Positions 13,901-24,000 of a stretch of DNA of 64,000 nt are shown piece by piece. Origin of the DNA: Crambe crambe. Lineage: Eukaryota > Porifera > Demospongiae > Poecilosclerida > Crambeidae. Both the position numbers and the translations under genes were made by a program. The notes beneath the pieces are model-generated. The model was not told where the DNA came from. It made no database searches and saw only the letters and a program-made list of their open reading frames with translations. The first letter of the stretch is position 1; each line of letters begins with the position of its first letter. The stretch spans positions 3,843,001 to 3,907,000 of the forward strand of contig OZ004584.1 in the NCBI GenBank assembly GCA_963924555.1, written 5' to 3'.

Positions 13901-16900
13901 GTGGCCTCTGAACACTACCAATCCGTCCCCCCTCCTATTGGTAGCTTGATCCTATAGTGTGAGTGAGGCATCCTGAAGTGAGGCAACTTCAACAAGGTGC
14001 AGTTTTACCTTACCTTCATAGAGAGCTATAAGACTTTTTAGGATTATAGTGTCACTTTAAAATCGCTCTGGTTCCCCCAGATATGGCTAACATCGAGGGT
14101 TTCATGATGGTGTTGTGTATGTTGGGTTTAATGGTTACTTGGTGGTTGAATATCTCCCCACAATACTTATCCAACCATGCCAGCACTTCCTTGATAGCCA
14201 CCAGTTTCCCCTCCAGTGGCTGGAGTGATGGTGCAATTTTTTTCTGACTACCCTCAAGTGCAGGGAGTTGTTACCCACAAAACGTCCAGAAGCAAGAAAA
14301 GCTTCAACTTGGCCACTACACTAGTATTATGTATCTGAGGCCATGCCTCTTTTAATTATTGTGTGCATGTCAATAGCCTACAACCTTAAGGGAACTAAGT
14401 AACATTAATTTTGTTTACAGCCACTCCAGAACTTGTATAACTGGTGGCCTTATGAGGATAAATAGAGAACTGTTACTTCATACCTAGTAGTTGTATGCAA
14501 AATATGGGCCCAGTAGAGATTCCATACCAGATTTCCTAACACCATTCATTTGTGACCACCACCCTTGCTCTCTACACTCATTTACTCCATGCTGTAAAGA
14601 TAGCTGTCAATAGTCTCTAAGTTATCAAGTTAAATGCTCCTCCATCTCATTTTAGCTAATATGGATCACTGTGAGAATGGACTCTACAGTATACTATGGT
14701 ATGTACTTACTACAGGGAAACAGTGTCTTGAAGTTGGTAAGGTTTCTGTCACCAATAAAACATATTCCACGAGGTTGTGCTTCAATAGTTGAACCAACAG
14801 TTGTAACCCAGCGAGGGGCACAAGCCTACATACAAAATACCTAGGTATATTTATACTCACTCACTCACTCACTCACCAATACTAATTATTACTACATACT
14901 GGTATTAAGCTTGTATACTCTGAGTCTTAACTCAGATACTGCCTTCAGAAGTAACACTATCATGGGTCGATTTTGTAGGTTAGCTAGCTATAGATAATTC
15001 ATGCTGACTCCTTTCATGCTATGCTGTTGATCAACGAAAACAAAAGGTACAATACAATAAAACAACAACAACAACAACAACAACAAAAACCTAGTTAATA
15101 GTTCCTGGAAATAATTCTGCAATGTTGACCATGCATTACTTTCCCCCACTAACATGTGTGGGTTGCTTCGCTCACCCTGCCCTAATTCATCTTATGAATT
15201 AATCTTTCCTCACCACAATATGGTCTCCATTGCTGTAAAGAAATGCCCCCATATGCTGGCCTTCTTTTACCTCATACCTCCCAAACTGACGAAATTCATT
15301 TGTAATTTTAGCATCGGCTGCAAGAAGAATAGTTATCATTATTATTGTTATATACATGCAATTCACTACTAGCTTGGAACCCATGAAAACTCCCTGATAA
15401 AAAAAATCTGGCACGAGTGTATGTGAAAAAGGAATGACAATGCTTTGTATTTCCCTAGTATCGTGGGTGATTTCATAGCTTCGTTAAAATTTTAATGGGT
15501 TAAAAAAATTAGTAGTGAATTGTAGTAGCTGTCCATGCCACCAGTTCTAATAATGTGTCAGTCTGACATAGGACATTTTCTGGCCATTTTCCCCACACAT
15601 CTGCCTTTATCTTGTATCAGTAGGTATAGGGATTGGAGTTATCATCAGGCACTATGTCTGCACAATATTGCTGGGTCATTTTGAGCACTGCCCTATTTTG
15701 GTCATTGATCTCCATGTAATGTATATAACTAGAACCTCTGAATTTAGAGATACTTAGTATTAGCTCAACTAACGGGATTGGTCAAATAAGCGTCCCTCGC
15801 TTATAGCCTGGATGAAAATATCTCTACCACGAGAAGAAGTGTATTGAATGCTATTGGTGAAGTTTGAATTTCCGAAATAACGTGAAGTATCTCCCCTGAT
15901 ACCCTCACAATCACCAGGACCTATAGGACAACTGTACACAAGACCAGTCTTGTTTACAGCAGGAAGAAGAGGGTCTGACAGATTCAGACCTCCAGGGTAT
16001 GTGCCTCGAGGAGCACTGATGATAACTCTGCATGGAAATAAGACACCGATCACCTCCCCCTTCAAACTAAACAACAATAACAAACAAACAAACAAACAAA
16101 CAACAAACAAACAAACAGTAATTCAGAACTGCAAGGACCAGATCCAGGGGTGGGATTGAAGTCCCTGCAGTCAGCACCCAGCATTTGGCTCGCTCCCCTC
16201 AAATTCTAATGTGCCCCCCCCCCCCCCCCAAAAAAAAATCCCTGAAAAGGAGTGAAGTCTATGCTATGTGCCCCCTCCGACATTCTCCCTGTGTGTTCAC
16301 TAGTTAGCTATCTAAAACTCCTGGATCCACCCCTAGCTGCAACCTATTACAGATAGTACTCAGATGTGATGCGTGGATCACCAGCTTCTGTTTACTAAAA
16401 TTTTTGTGGTTGTACATCTAACAATTGAATGGAATGCTAAATTTTTATGTGTAAACTTTCAGTATCCACAAAAAGATCATTCCACAGCAGTATATAACTG
16501 AACGAAAGTAGTTTAAGTTATAAGAATGACTTAAAAACAAGTTGTGAGAAAATCCGTTGATACTCAATACAATCAGTGAAAACTATCTCAAGCTTTGCAG
16601 CGTCAATAACAGTTGTTATCACCTGTGATGTGTGCAGGTACAACAAGGAGTTAACCTATCAACATCCATAATTCTGAAATATATCACTGTTAGGACAGCT
16701 GCAATGAACTAATGCTGAGAAGCATGCAGCTCTTCCAGGGTTGTTTTGAGGATTTAATAGTGCAGCCGTTTCTCAAAGAAAAAGAGACAGTATGCAAAAT
16801 ATATCACTTCATAGCATCAACAGATACAGTTTGTACATTATTAAGTGAGTGTCAACATCCCACACCTGTGCTTAATTAAGATTAAACTCCCTGGATAAAT

Positions 16901-19034
16901 ATGATCCAAATATTATGGTTTGTTTCAAATCCCATGACAAAATAGTATATGCTGCATGTAACTGTAACTAGATAAAGGAAAAAAGGATGGCTGTGTGTGG
17001 TTCAAAAAAGTTCAGCAACAAGAGAGTGAAGTTCAGTCAAGTATAGGCAACTGGATGGTGTGGTCCTGCTATCAAAGTTGAAATTCATGTACTGTAGCTA
17101 TGTAGTTCATTGGTTCATCATAATATTGTATGAGCTGAAATGAATTTAATCCGGAAGCTGATGGAGCTAGTTTATGATAATAAGATTGCCATTGTCATTT
17201 GTATAAGGCCTTCACTGGTGTTATGCATGTACCTGATATACTTGATTGGTATTGCATCGAGGCTTGATTCATAACCAGACTAGTGCCTAGGTTTTACGCT
17301 CTGAGCATCGACCATTTCTGAAATCAGTTGTTTGATGATGATGAACGACCAGATGAAACGGTGAAAATAGAAGTTGCTATAAAATGATACTGCTTTGTCT
17401 TCTGCTCTTCATACTTGAATCCTAGCACATTGAAGGTGTTTTGTTTTCAAACTAGGAGTTACTGACTGTAGGGGGGAAGTATTACAGAAAATACCAAGTA
17501 TATGTCCAATGGGGCAATCATATTATTATTCCTGGAGTGACAAATTAAGGCAAATTAAACTGAATTACAGGATATGCATAATAATTATGGATGCATGTTC
17601 TCTCAGACTTGAATACTGCATCAGATTCGCTCTTCTAGTTGTGGATGCCCTCATCTTATCACATGGCAGTTTAATCCTCTCAGTTGAAACATCCAATCAG
17701 ATATCAGACGTCTGAGTCACACAATGTCATAGAGGGCAAGTTGCTACATGTTTAAGTTAGCATAAGGTGCTGTAGAGATTGATGAAAGTTTTAGACCAGT
17801 GAGATATTTTGCTTAGATTACACTGTGGTGAAATTAATAATTACTAAAGACAAAACTTTTCCCAAGATTTTGGGTTTTCATATCCCCAAGTTATTATGAT
17901 AAATAACAACACATGTAGCTGTGCTGCTAGTGCACTCTACGTACCTCAATATGTAAACAGGTATACTAGAAAGAGATGCTCCAAAATAAGTGGTTGTACT
18001 TATGTACATCCACACTATCACTTTTAATAACTTCACACCATGCATCTTCCATTTTGTTGTATCAATGCTAAAGTTGATTTTATGAGACTCACAACATCAT
18101 CATTGCTTGATTGATTTGGCTTTTGGAATGTTTTTTGAAGTATCAAATTTCTCAATCTATTACCTAATTCCCTGAGGTCCCTTAGTAACTGCTGTACTTG
18201 GGGGGGGGGGGGTACTTCCTCCGCTTTATGGATCTCTGTTCTTGTTCTTGTTTATTGTTTCCAAACTAGCAGGTTCAATATCTTGACTGCTAGTGCCACA
18301 CCATGTTCAGCCTGGGACCCTCAGCTTATAGACACCATCCCCAATCCCCTCCCCCTGCTAAAGCCACTTTGAAAGGAGGCTATGTAAATTTGGTTTGGTG
18401 TTCTGAATTTCATGTGGGACTTTTTGGACTATATATAGGTGGCAGCCATATTGATTTGCTTCAACTTTCAAATGGCTAAATTGTTGTTGTTGTTTTTTTC
18501 AAGCTAAAACAACAACAGCCATACATGAATATTTCAATGGATTTTTGATAGCATGGATAGCAAAATATGGAACAACCCCCCCCCCCCCCCCCCCCCCCCT
18601 CAGCGTGGTGTTTCTGCCTCTGAGTAAAGAGAGTTATTTAGCATAATTCGCATAAATAATTTTTGTTCTACCTCCACAATGGCCCACTCAGTTACCCCAG
18701 TCACCCTGTTGAACTTAGCTATACATGCTATTTGAAGCCTCCTATTCTAAATATGGGGGTGGATCTTGTCAAACAATAATCCAACAATTTATTTTTATAG
18801 TCTTTGATATCTAGCTAAATACCTGGTTTTCCGGAGGACTTCGTTTATTGAGTCGGTTTCAAGGACAGGTTCTATCTGATGGAAGATAGCAGCCCAGCCA
18901 AAACCATCGTCGGGATCAGCCTCCGCTGGAGACCTTATGACAATGGGTTCTTCCGTATCAACATTATGCTGTGCCTCTAGTACGTTCCAAAGAAGGATCA
19001 CAATCAATATCGTTGAAAAGGCTCTCATCATCAT
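1957..19034 (-). CDS. Integrin alpha subunit, paralog A (27 exons visible, 3' end outside window)
   Basis: Integrin alpha subunits pair with beta subunits at the cell surface as matrix receptors. Exons: 18823-19034, 15774-16027, 15214-15317, 14711-14825, 12099-12169, 11871-12033, 11765-11821, 11591-11706, 9927-9979, 9720-9816, 7752-7857, 7382-7497, 7208-7313, 5864-5909, 5692-5763, 5424-5479, 4411-4565, 3971-4114, 3824-3903, 3517-3655, 3381-3464, 3142-3326, 3047-3083, 2607-2792, 2306-2362, 2125-2247, 1957-2070. All phases agree, giving 1016 open codons. Start: three tandem Met, then a signal peptide ending near LEAQ. Blade motifs include VIISAPRGTYPGG, DLTGDGYDELLVGAP, DLDADGHEDFAVSAP and DIDKNGHNDLVVGGY (calcium-loop pattern). 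There is no alpha-I domain. A furin-type site RQKRS is near residue 940. The last visible exon ends at a GT donor, so the transmembrane and tail exons are expected left of position 1 or are lost. Family call is secure; some splice edges are inferred. Confidence 0.9.
2527..2577. repeat. (TATG)n microsatellite
   Basis: About twelve TATG units in intron 24 of integrin A, starting 30 bp from the donor of exon 24. Confidence 0.95.
4681..5395 (+). mobile_element. Fragment of a hAT-type (TTF/ZMYM-like) transposon
   Basis: On the plus strand from about 5001 a short frame begins MTKRSRQVSIFDVLSKS. Further on, NFMVNWYEKYPWLIGG resembles the N-terminal TTF-type zinc-finger region of hAT transposases (usual form WYDKYEWLEY). 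The frame is interrupted and the catalytic domain is absent. Upstream at 4688-4770 there are G-rich blocks of the type seen at CAGGGG-ended hAT elements (GGGGGCTAGAGCCCC). It lies in intron 16 of integrin A. Confidence 0.45.
5996..6250. repeat. Short copy of the GCGAGCGAG-edged repeat family
   Basis: Begins near CAGTGAGCAAGCGAGCGAGC and ends in TTTCAATGAGTCATGACATG followed by AGAGTCAGCTGA, as in the longer copies at 25.9-35.4 kb and 60.2 kb. It lies in intron 13 of integrin A. Confidence 0.7.
6809..7171. mobile_element. MITE with CAACTAGGCATGGGG termini
   Basis: The inverted ends CAACTAGGCATGGGG and CCCCATGCCTAGTTG enclose about 360 bp that repeat the phrase CCTATTATTCT several times. Superfamily not clear. 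It ends only 37 bp from integrin A exon 13 (7208-7313). Confidence 0.65.
8423..9636. mobile_element. Sister of the nested 8-bp-TSD element, in integrin A intron 10
   Basis: The inverted ends start CATAGATATATAGACTACGT and include CCAGGATTGGAAAC. The 8-bp repeat GGTTAGGT flanks both sides (8415-8422, 9637-9644). It is 1.2 kb. Termini match the element at 53333-54438 (ATAGATATA, GGATTGGAAAC). It holds one small acidic ORF and no recognisable transposase. Confidence 0.85.
8556..8813 (+). CDS. Small acidic ORF inside the 8423-9636 element
   Basis: An 85-residue ORF with an acidic middle (DLLEDSEAEAEDS) and no recognised domain. It may be what is left of an element-encoded protein or a chance frame. 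It starts about 130 bp inside the left end. No start context or splice signal supports it. Confidence 0.25.
   Translation: MNKMEASAISSRCYSALNYATGYDTFHEHCTVTNSSHNKKEDLILDLLEDSEAEAEDSCSINSEERGTVILQMLTDLLINAFASR
10545..10592. repeat. Two-copy tandem repeat (about 24 bp)
   Basis: The unit CTTAGAAAACCTACTGTTAG plus four bases occurs twice in a row in intron 8 of integrin A. Confidence 0.8.
11055..11219. repeat. Fold-back element with about 55-bp arms
   Basis: The left arm (to 11110) contains GGGATCTAAGTTATTTAGAC; the right arm (from 11163) contains GTCTAAATAACTTAGATCCC. The roughly 50-base loop contains CCTCGG/CTCGGG blocks like those in the fold-backs at 27582 and 32420. No ORF. In intron 8 of integrin A. 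Confidence 0.8.
12170..13485. other. Left part of integrin A intron 4; repeats, no clear gene
   Basis: No exon is visible. Around 12970-13020 there is a match to 24795-24840 (ATGGCTAGTAAAATT), so a dispersed repeat begins here. A plus frame 13082-13486 (134 residues) shows no domain I recognise. Confidence 0.4.
13486..13800 (+). mobile_element. Fossil tyrosine-recombinase fragment (Crypton or DIRS-like)
   Basis: Plus-strand peptide pieces such as GLPDPSLQSFPYLNHMLRAF followed by KRLSS and IPIT resemble the core of transposon tyrosine recombinases just before the catalytic domain. The copy is decayed with several breaks, and no complete gene is present. Whether it came from a Crypton DNA transposon or a DIRS-type element cannot be decided from this piece. 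It lies in intron 4 of integrin A. Confidence 0.45.
13936..14420. repeat. Dispersed repeat, related to 24836-25140
   Basis: Shares GTGAGTGAGGCATCCTGAAG and neighbouring blocks with 24836-24925 in inverted orientation. Also shares TTGGCCACT...ACTAG and GAGGC(A)(A)(C)GCC blocks with 25055-25140 in direct orientation. No ORF. Confidence 0.55.
16145..16334. mobile_element. CAGGGG-ended MITE
   Basis: The left end CAGGGGTGGGATT is inverted at the right as TCCTGGATCCACCCCTA. The interior contains long C and A runs. The target duplication is not clear. It resembles the CAGGG family with 5-bp duplications elsewhere in the window. Confidence 0.5.
16985..17500. repeat. Dispersed repeat, copy 1 (partner 57764-58500)
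   Basis: Starts with ATGGCTGTGTGTGGTTCAAA, then about 400 bp matching 58170-58500, e.g. TGTAGCTATGTAGTTCATTG, TTGATTCATAACCA and GATGAACGACCAGATGAAA. Only one arm of the inverted repeat found at 57764-58027 is present here. Confidence 0.7.
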
Positions 19035-21094
19035 GTAGCTGCAACTGCTGCAAATCTAGTAGGCTACTTACGCATGCGCATTAGATATTAATTTTGTGCA
19101 CTTATTATGGATCTGGCCAGAGATATATCTCTTATGCTGCACATTTATTTAGATGTTTACATAGCTTACTGGGACTCTAGACTTACTTAGCTACATAGCC
19201 AAGCCCCTAAATAGGCAATAGCAGTTGTAGCTGCATTATTAAATACTCAATGACAGCTTCTAATCGAGTCTCTTGCCCAAACAAAAAAAAGGGAGAGCTT
19301 TAACAGTCAAGTTTCCACCGTTTGCCAAAGTTTGCCATAGCTGAGTTTCAGGAGGCAGTCGTTGAACTGGAAAATGAAGGCCTAGCCCCTTAGCCCCAGG
19401 CACTCTTGTCTAAATAGACTTTCAATAGAGCCTGGGAAAGGCTAGATATATATGTCATGGGAAACCAGTTAACTTACCCCTCAGCTAGCATGTGGTAGGC
19501 CCTACTTCATGTACCATTCAGAGAAGCTCACTCTTTCTTAAGAACCAATATTGTTTCATGCCACAAACTGATTGAAGCATGGGAGAAAGATTTGCTTCTA
19601 GATTTTCATCACTGATGTTTACCTTGTGCAAGAGGTTCGTAGCTAACACTCATATTTTTTGTGCTAGAAGATTTCAGCAAGTTGTACACACAACCATTGA
19701 AAGTCAGTTGTAGCATAATTTGGCATCATTGAAAACCTGGCGAGAAGATGCTTGGACTTCCAAACTGATTATCAAATTACTCTTGATGTTGGCATATGGG
19801 AATATCCACCATGCCATTGACATTAACAATGTGCTCAAAATTAAATGTAGCAGTCAAAGCATTTAAGAACTGTATAAAGCAGGACCTATTCCCCCTGTGT
19901 CACTGTACAGAGGCTGGTCTCCTCAGCCCTGCCAACCATGTTGAACACAGATATTACAAGAAGTGCTTCACTGGCTACAAATTTTACAGTGTTTCTGGAA
20001 TGGAGAGGCTTATTGTTGCATGGACATCACAGCTTGAGTACTTCCTATTAAATTAGCTAGTTTTCTGTTTTGGTTTTTTTTTTTTTTGTGTTGATAACTT
20101 TGAGTGCTTAGTACTATCAGTGCACACATAAGGCACAATATCTGCTGTTATACCATACATTTATAGTATCGGTGTGTTTGATCATTGATAAACAGAGTAC
20201 AACAGTCAGTCAGAGGTGTTGGAAGCAAGATTTGATTGGTCAGGTCTGAAATTGAAATGTAATCCCCCAGACCACTGAAGCTCTAAATTCACTATAATTT
20301 GCTATATTTAAACATCATAGAACACTTTCTTTTGATAGCCACTGAATAAATTATCGTTAACAAACCTTAACCCCTAGTTTTCCCCAAAATATTGGTCAGG
20401 CCTGGGCCTGACTGGCCTGACCTGTTCCACCGCCTACGAGTCTACAGTGCCACAGAATTAGAATCACTGTAAAATGATGGTACTTTGAGTCCTAGTATAC
20501 TGAAAATGTTTAGTACTACTCCCACGGGCCATCTATGCTATCCCTACAATTGATAATCTGCTGCATGCTGTGAAATGGTGGAAGACCTAAATATAATTTT
20601 TTGTTTTTGCCATTGAAACATGTTGGAGAATCTGAAAGTACACTGACTGTGACCATAAAGTACATACAGTATGGTACTTTATACCTAATTCTGATCACTT
20701 CCTGTCTGATGGCTTGTACTAGGTCAATGGAGTGGAATTTGACATTTGTATTTTACCTGTGATATCTCAGAAAGGCTGAACCAATGGCTATCTCTTGGTA
20801 CTATTAAAAATACAATAGGTCTAACCAATCATCTGAAACTACAAGGAGCCTGAATACAGTAGATGCAATGTCATTCATTATTAGAACAACCAGCAGAACT
20901 GGCCCAGGTACACACCATTATGTGATCACAAATGCCTCTCATATTGTACGATAACAGATTCCTTGCATGCAAGAATGTATAGGCGACAGAAATTGATTAT
21001 AATGGAGTAGATATGATAAGAAAAGAAGCAAGAGGTTAAAAATAATTATGCTAAATCTAATTATGCAGCCCTACTATGAAGACTGATAAGTCAA
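19035..21094. other. Intergenic gap between the two integrin genes
   Basis: Holds the promoter of integrin A next to 19034 and the 3' flank of integrin B. At 19300-20060 there is moderately complex sequence with a plus frame at 19796-20056 (86 residues) that I cannot assign; it may be transposon debris. A small inverted-end element may lie at 20212-20440 (GAGGTGTTGGAA against TTCCACCGCCT). Nothing else recognised. Confidence 0.5.
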
Positions 21095-24000
21095 CTAAAT
21101 CTTAGTGACAATTTCTCCCTCTTTAGCCTCTTTAGTCTCTTCAGGTTTCCCTTCAGGTTTTGGTGGATTGAAATCTCCATCAATTTCATCTCCATCTTCA
21201 CCAGGTTTCTTCTTGCGTCGGAAGAATCCAACCTATTGGTATGAGTTATCATTATACTTCTTGGTAGTATATACGTATTTCTTCATTACTAAATAATACC
21301 TAGACACTGAGACCTATAATGGTTATACATGAGACATATATAACAGTTAGTCACTGAAACTAAGGGATCTACGTAATATATAGCGGGAAACTTTCGAAGG
21401 AGAATACTTTCGCAAATAGCATGAATAGAAAAATTTGCAAAGAGATCTTTCACGATCAATCGATCACTTGGACTTGGTGTTCTTCTTCCTGTTCTCAGGG
21501 TAGTCTAATATTGTTTCATCTCCTTGTTAGCGGCTGCTATACTAGAAGAAGGAACTACTGATGACAGTGGTCCATCAGGCTTTGGAAGAGTTGGATTTTT
21601 CTGGAATACTTGAGCAGAGACATGACAACAAAGAATGAACAAGTGCATACACTGATCTAGCGTGGCACGTGCATGGTTTGTGCTTGCGTGTGCGCATGCG
21701 TTTGACCGAATTAATTGAATGTCGTGGAAAAAACTTTTACTGATTGTAGCAAACCAGCAAAATTCGTGAAAGTATACTCCCTCAAAAGCCCGCTATAGGG
21801 TACACTGAGACTCTGAGGGCATTAGCTAAATCCATTCTCAGGACCTAAATTCTGCTTGGAATGATATGGAAAACTGATGCTAGTGCAGACAAAGGGTGCA
21901 TTTGCAATGGGACAATTACCACCTCTTCCCATTTCCCTTTGAATTACACCACTGTTGCAGTAGATCCCATTCTGAGACTCACAAAATAAAGAATGACGAC
22001 CAGAATCACCAGAATCAACACACCACCAATACTAGGCCAGATGATAGCATGAATAATATCACCAGGTGGTGTTGGAGCCATAGGAGGACGCAGAGTCACA
22101 GTAGTCTATAGAAAATTGATAATAATAGGATAGTTAAAACAATCACAAATTTTATATAATTATACCAAATTAGAATTGTCAGCTAGATTGTCATCATCTC
22201 TTTGAAATTGATCACCAACAGTAACAGTAGCAGCAGCCACCAGAATGTATTCAGAAGAGTCCTCCTATCAAGTGTCATAACATGTGATGAAGAACACTCT
22301 GCTAAACTAATGTTAGATTTACCAAAGGCGCAAAGAACCTGTTGTCGACATGGGAATCTATGTTGATGGTGGCAGCAGAAGCAGATGTGAGTTTTTGAAT
22401 ATCACAAGTAAACTTCAAGCAAGCATCACTTGTGGAGGAGCAATTCTAGAGAAAGTGACAAAAATATTAATTTCAAATCAGTGATAAGAGCTAACTCACT
22501 AGTATCCTGTTGACAGCTTGTCTTCTAGTGCGTATTATCTCCATATCAGCTTTTCTTCTGGCACGACGATCTACTACATCCATGACAGAGCGTCTTCGCC
22601 TCCCCTACAGTTGAAGTAGTATTATATTTTGAACTGTAAATTTAATCATGGGGAGCAAAGGAGTGATATGAAAAGATGTCCCCTGTTGAGGTACCAAACT
22701 TGCTAGATTTCTCTTTCATTATCCTTTATGTTGGATTCTCCATGCATGAAGCTTTCATGGCTCTTTACACTATGTTAGAAGTCTGCATAAAGTCAATCTA
22801 CATAGCTATCTATGTAGAGAAAAGAAATTGGTGTCCTGTTTGTATCTGTGTTTTCTTAGAGAACTAGAAGATGGCGTATAGTTTTTGAGTAATGAGATGG
22901 GAAGAATAAGCTCTCTAGAGTGCCACTTCTTGTAAACCTATGTACGGAGAGGACTTATGGTCTGGCAAAGAGAGTGTATCAAAAATTACTCGAAACCTGA
23001 GGGTGGACAAGTCAACTTTCAGCTATTCCATTTACCTGCATTGATCGGGGAATCAGTCGATCTGGATCGATACCATTCATTGTACAGTTAATGTTCGCCT
23101 GCAAAGAATGATAACCATATTATATTTTGACATGACAAAGAAAGAGTATCAGATTCCTCTTTATATTGTGTGATATGCAATCGGGCTGAAATTTGGTGTA
23201 TTACCATTGAAAGTATGTTAGAGAAATGGCTGGTTAAAACTGTTAATTTCTACCTGGGTAGATATATAATTATACATACAGATGTGTGCATTGCACTCTT
23301 TTAAGATTGTGATTGGCATGATGGCTATGACCACTTCAGCCATATAAAGGTGACACACTGGGCAAACCGGTACACTAGAGAGAGGATTATGATTAGAGAA
23401 GGCTAGGGCTCCTCACTTTATATTTTATGGCCACCATTGAGCTAGAGATCAGAACATAAAACTTACTCCTGGACCAATTATTTCTCCATTTATAAAGCTG
23501 GGATACAAGTAGTAGAATTGTGAGTTCTCGCCAGCAGGTCGATTAGGATATCGAATTTCTACTTTGGAATTCAGAATGGTTGACGGACCATCATTTTGCA
23601 CCACAACTCTGAGTGGGACTGACTCTCCCAATTGTTGTCTATTGTTTAGAGGAAGAGCTGGAGCCTATAAAAAGTACATCACCATAAAATCACAGTACCA
23701 CTATAATAATGAATTAGGATATTACCATTGCGCTGTAAGTTGTGTCACCACGAGTGAAATCCCTGGGGGGGGAGGGGAAATGCCATGTGGTCACATCAGT
23801 ACATTTTATTTTGGATGTACGTAGCACTTACAGAGACACTTTTATGTTGGACATAGAGTCAGGATTTAACCTAAGTGTCTGTATGTTGTTGTTAGTATTG
23901 CTTTCAATATTGGGACTCCTCACAGTCACTACTATTTCGAAAGTCAGATCAAATGGAGGCTCATTACCAGCAAAGGTGGTGGCAGTAAATAATGTTAAGT

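Larger units (their letters stand above)
16028..18822. other. Intron 1 of integrin A: repeats and homopolymers, no gene
   Basis: Contains a (CAAA)n tract at about 16080-16115, a CAGGGG-ended element, a dispersed repeat at 16985-17500, and a run of 24 C at 18576-18599. No coding exon recognised. The 68-residue frame at 17509-17715 looks like chance. Confidence 0.6.

Noticed and set aside
19796-20056. 86-residue plus-strand frame in the gap between the integrins
   Set aside because: No recognised domain on either strand; treated as possible transposon debris.
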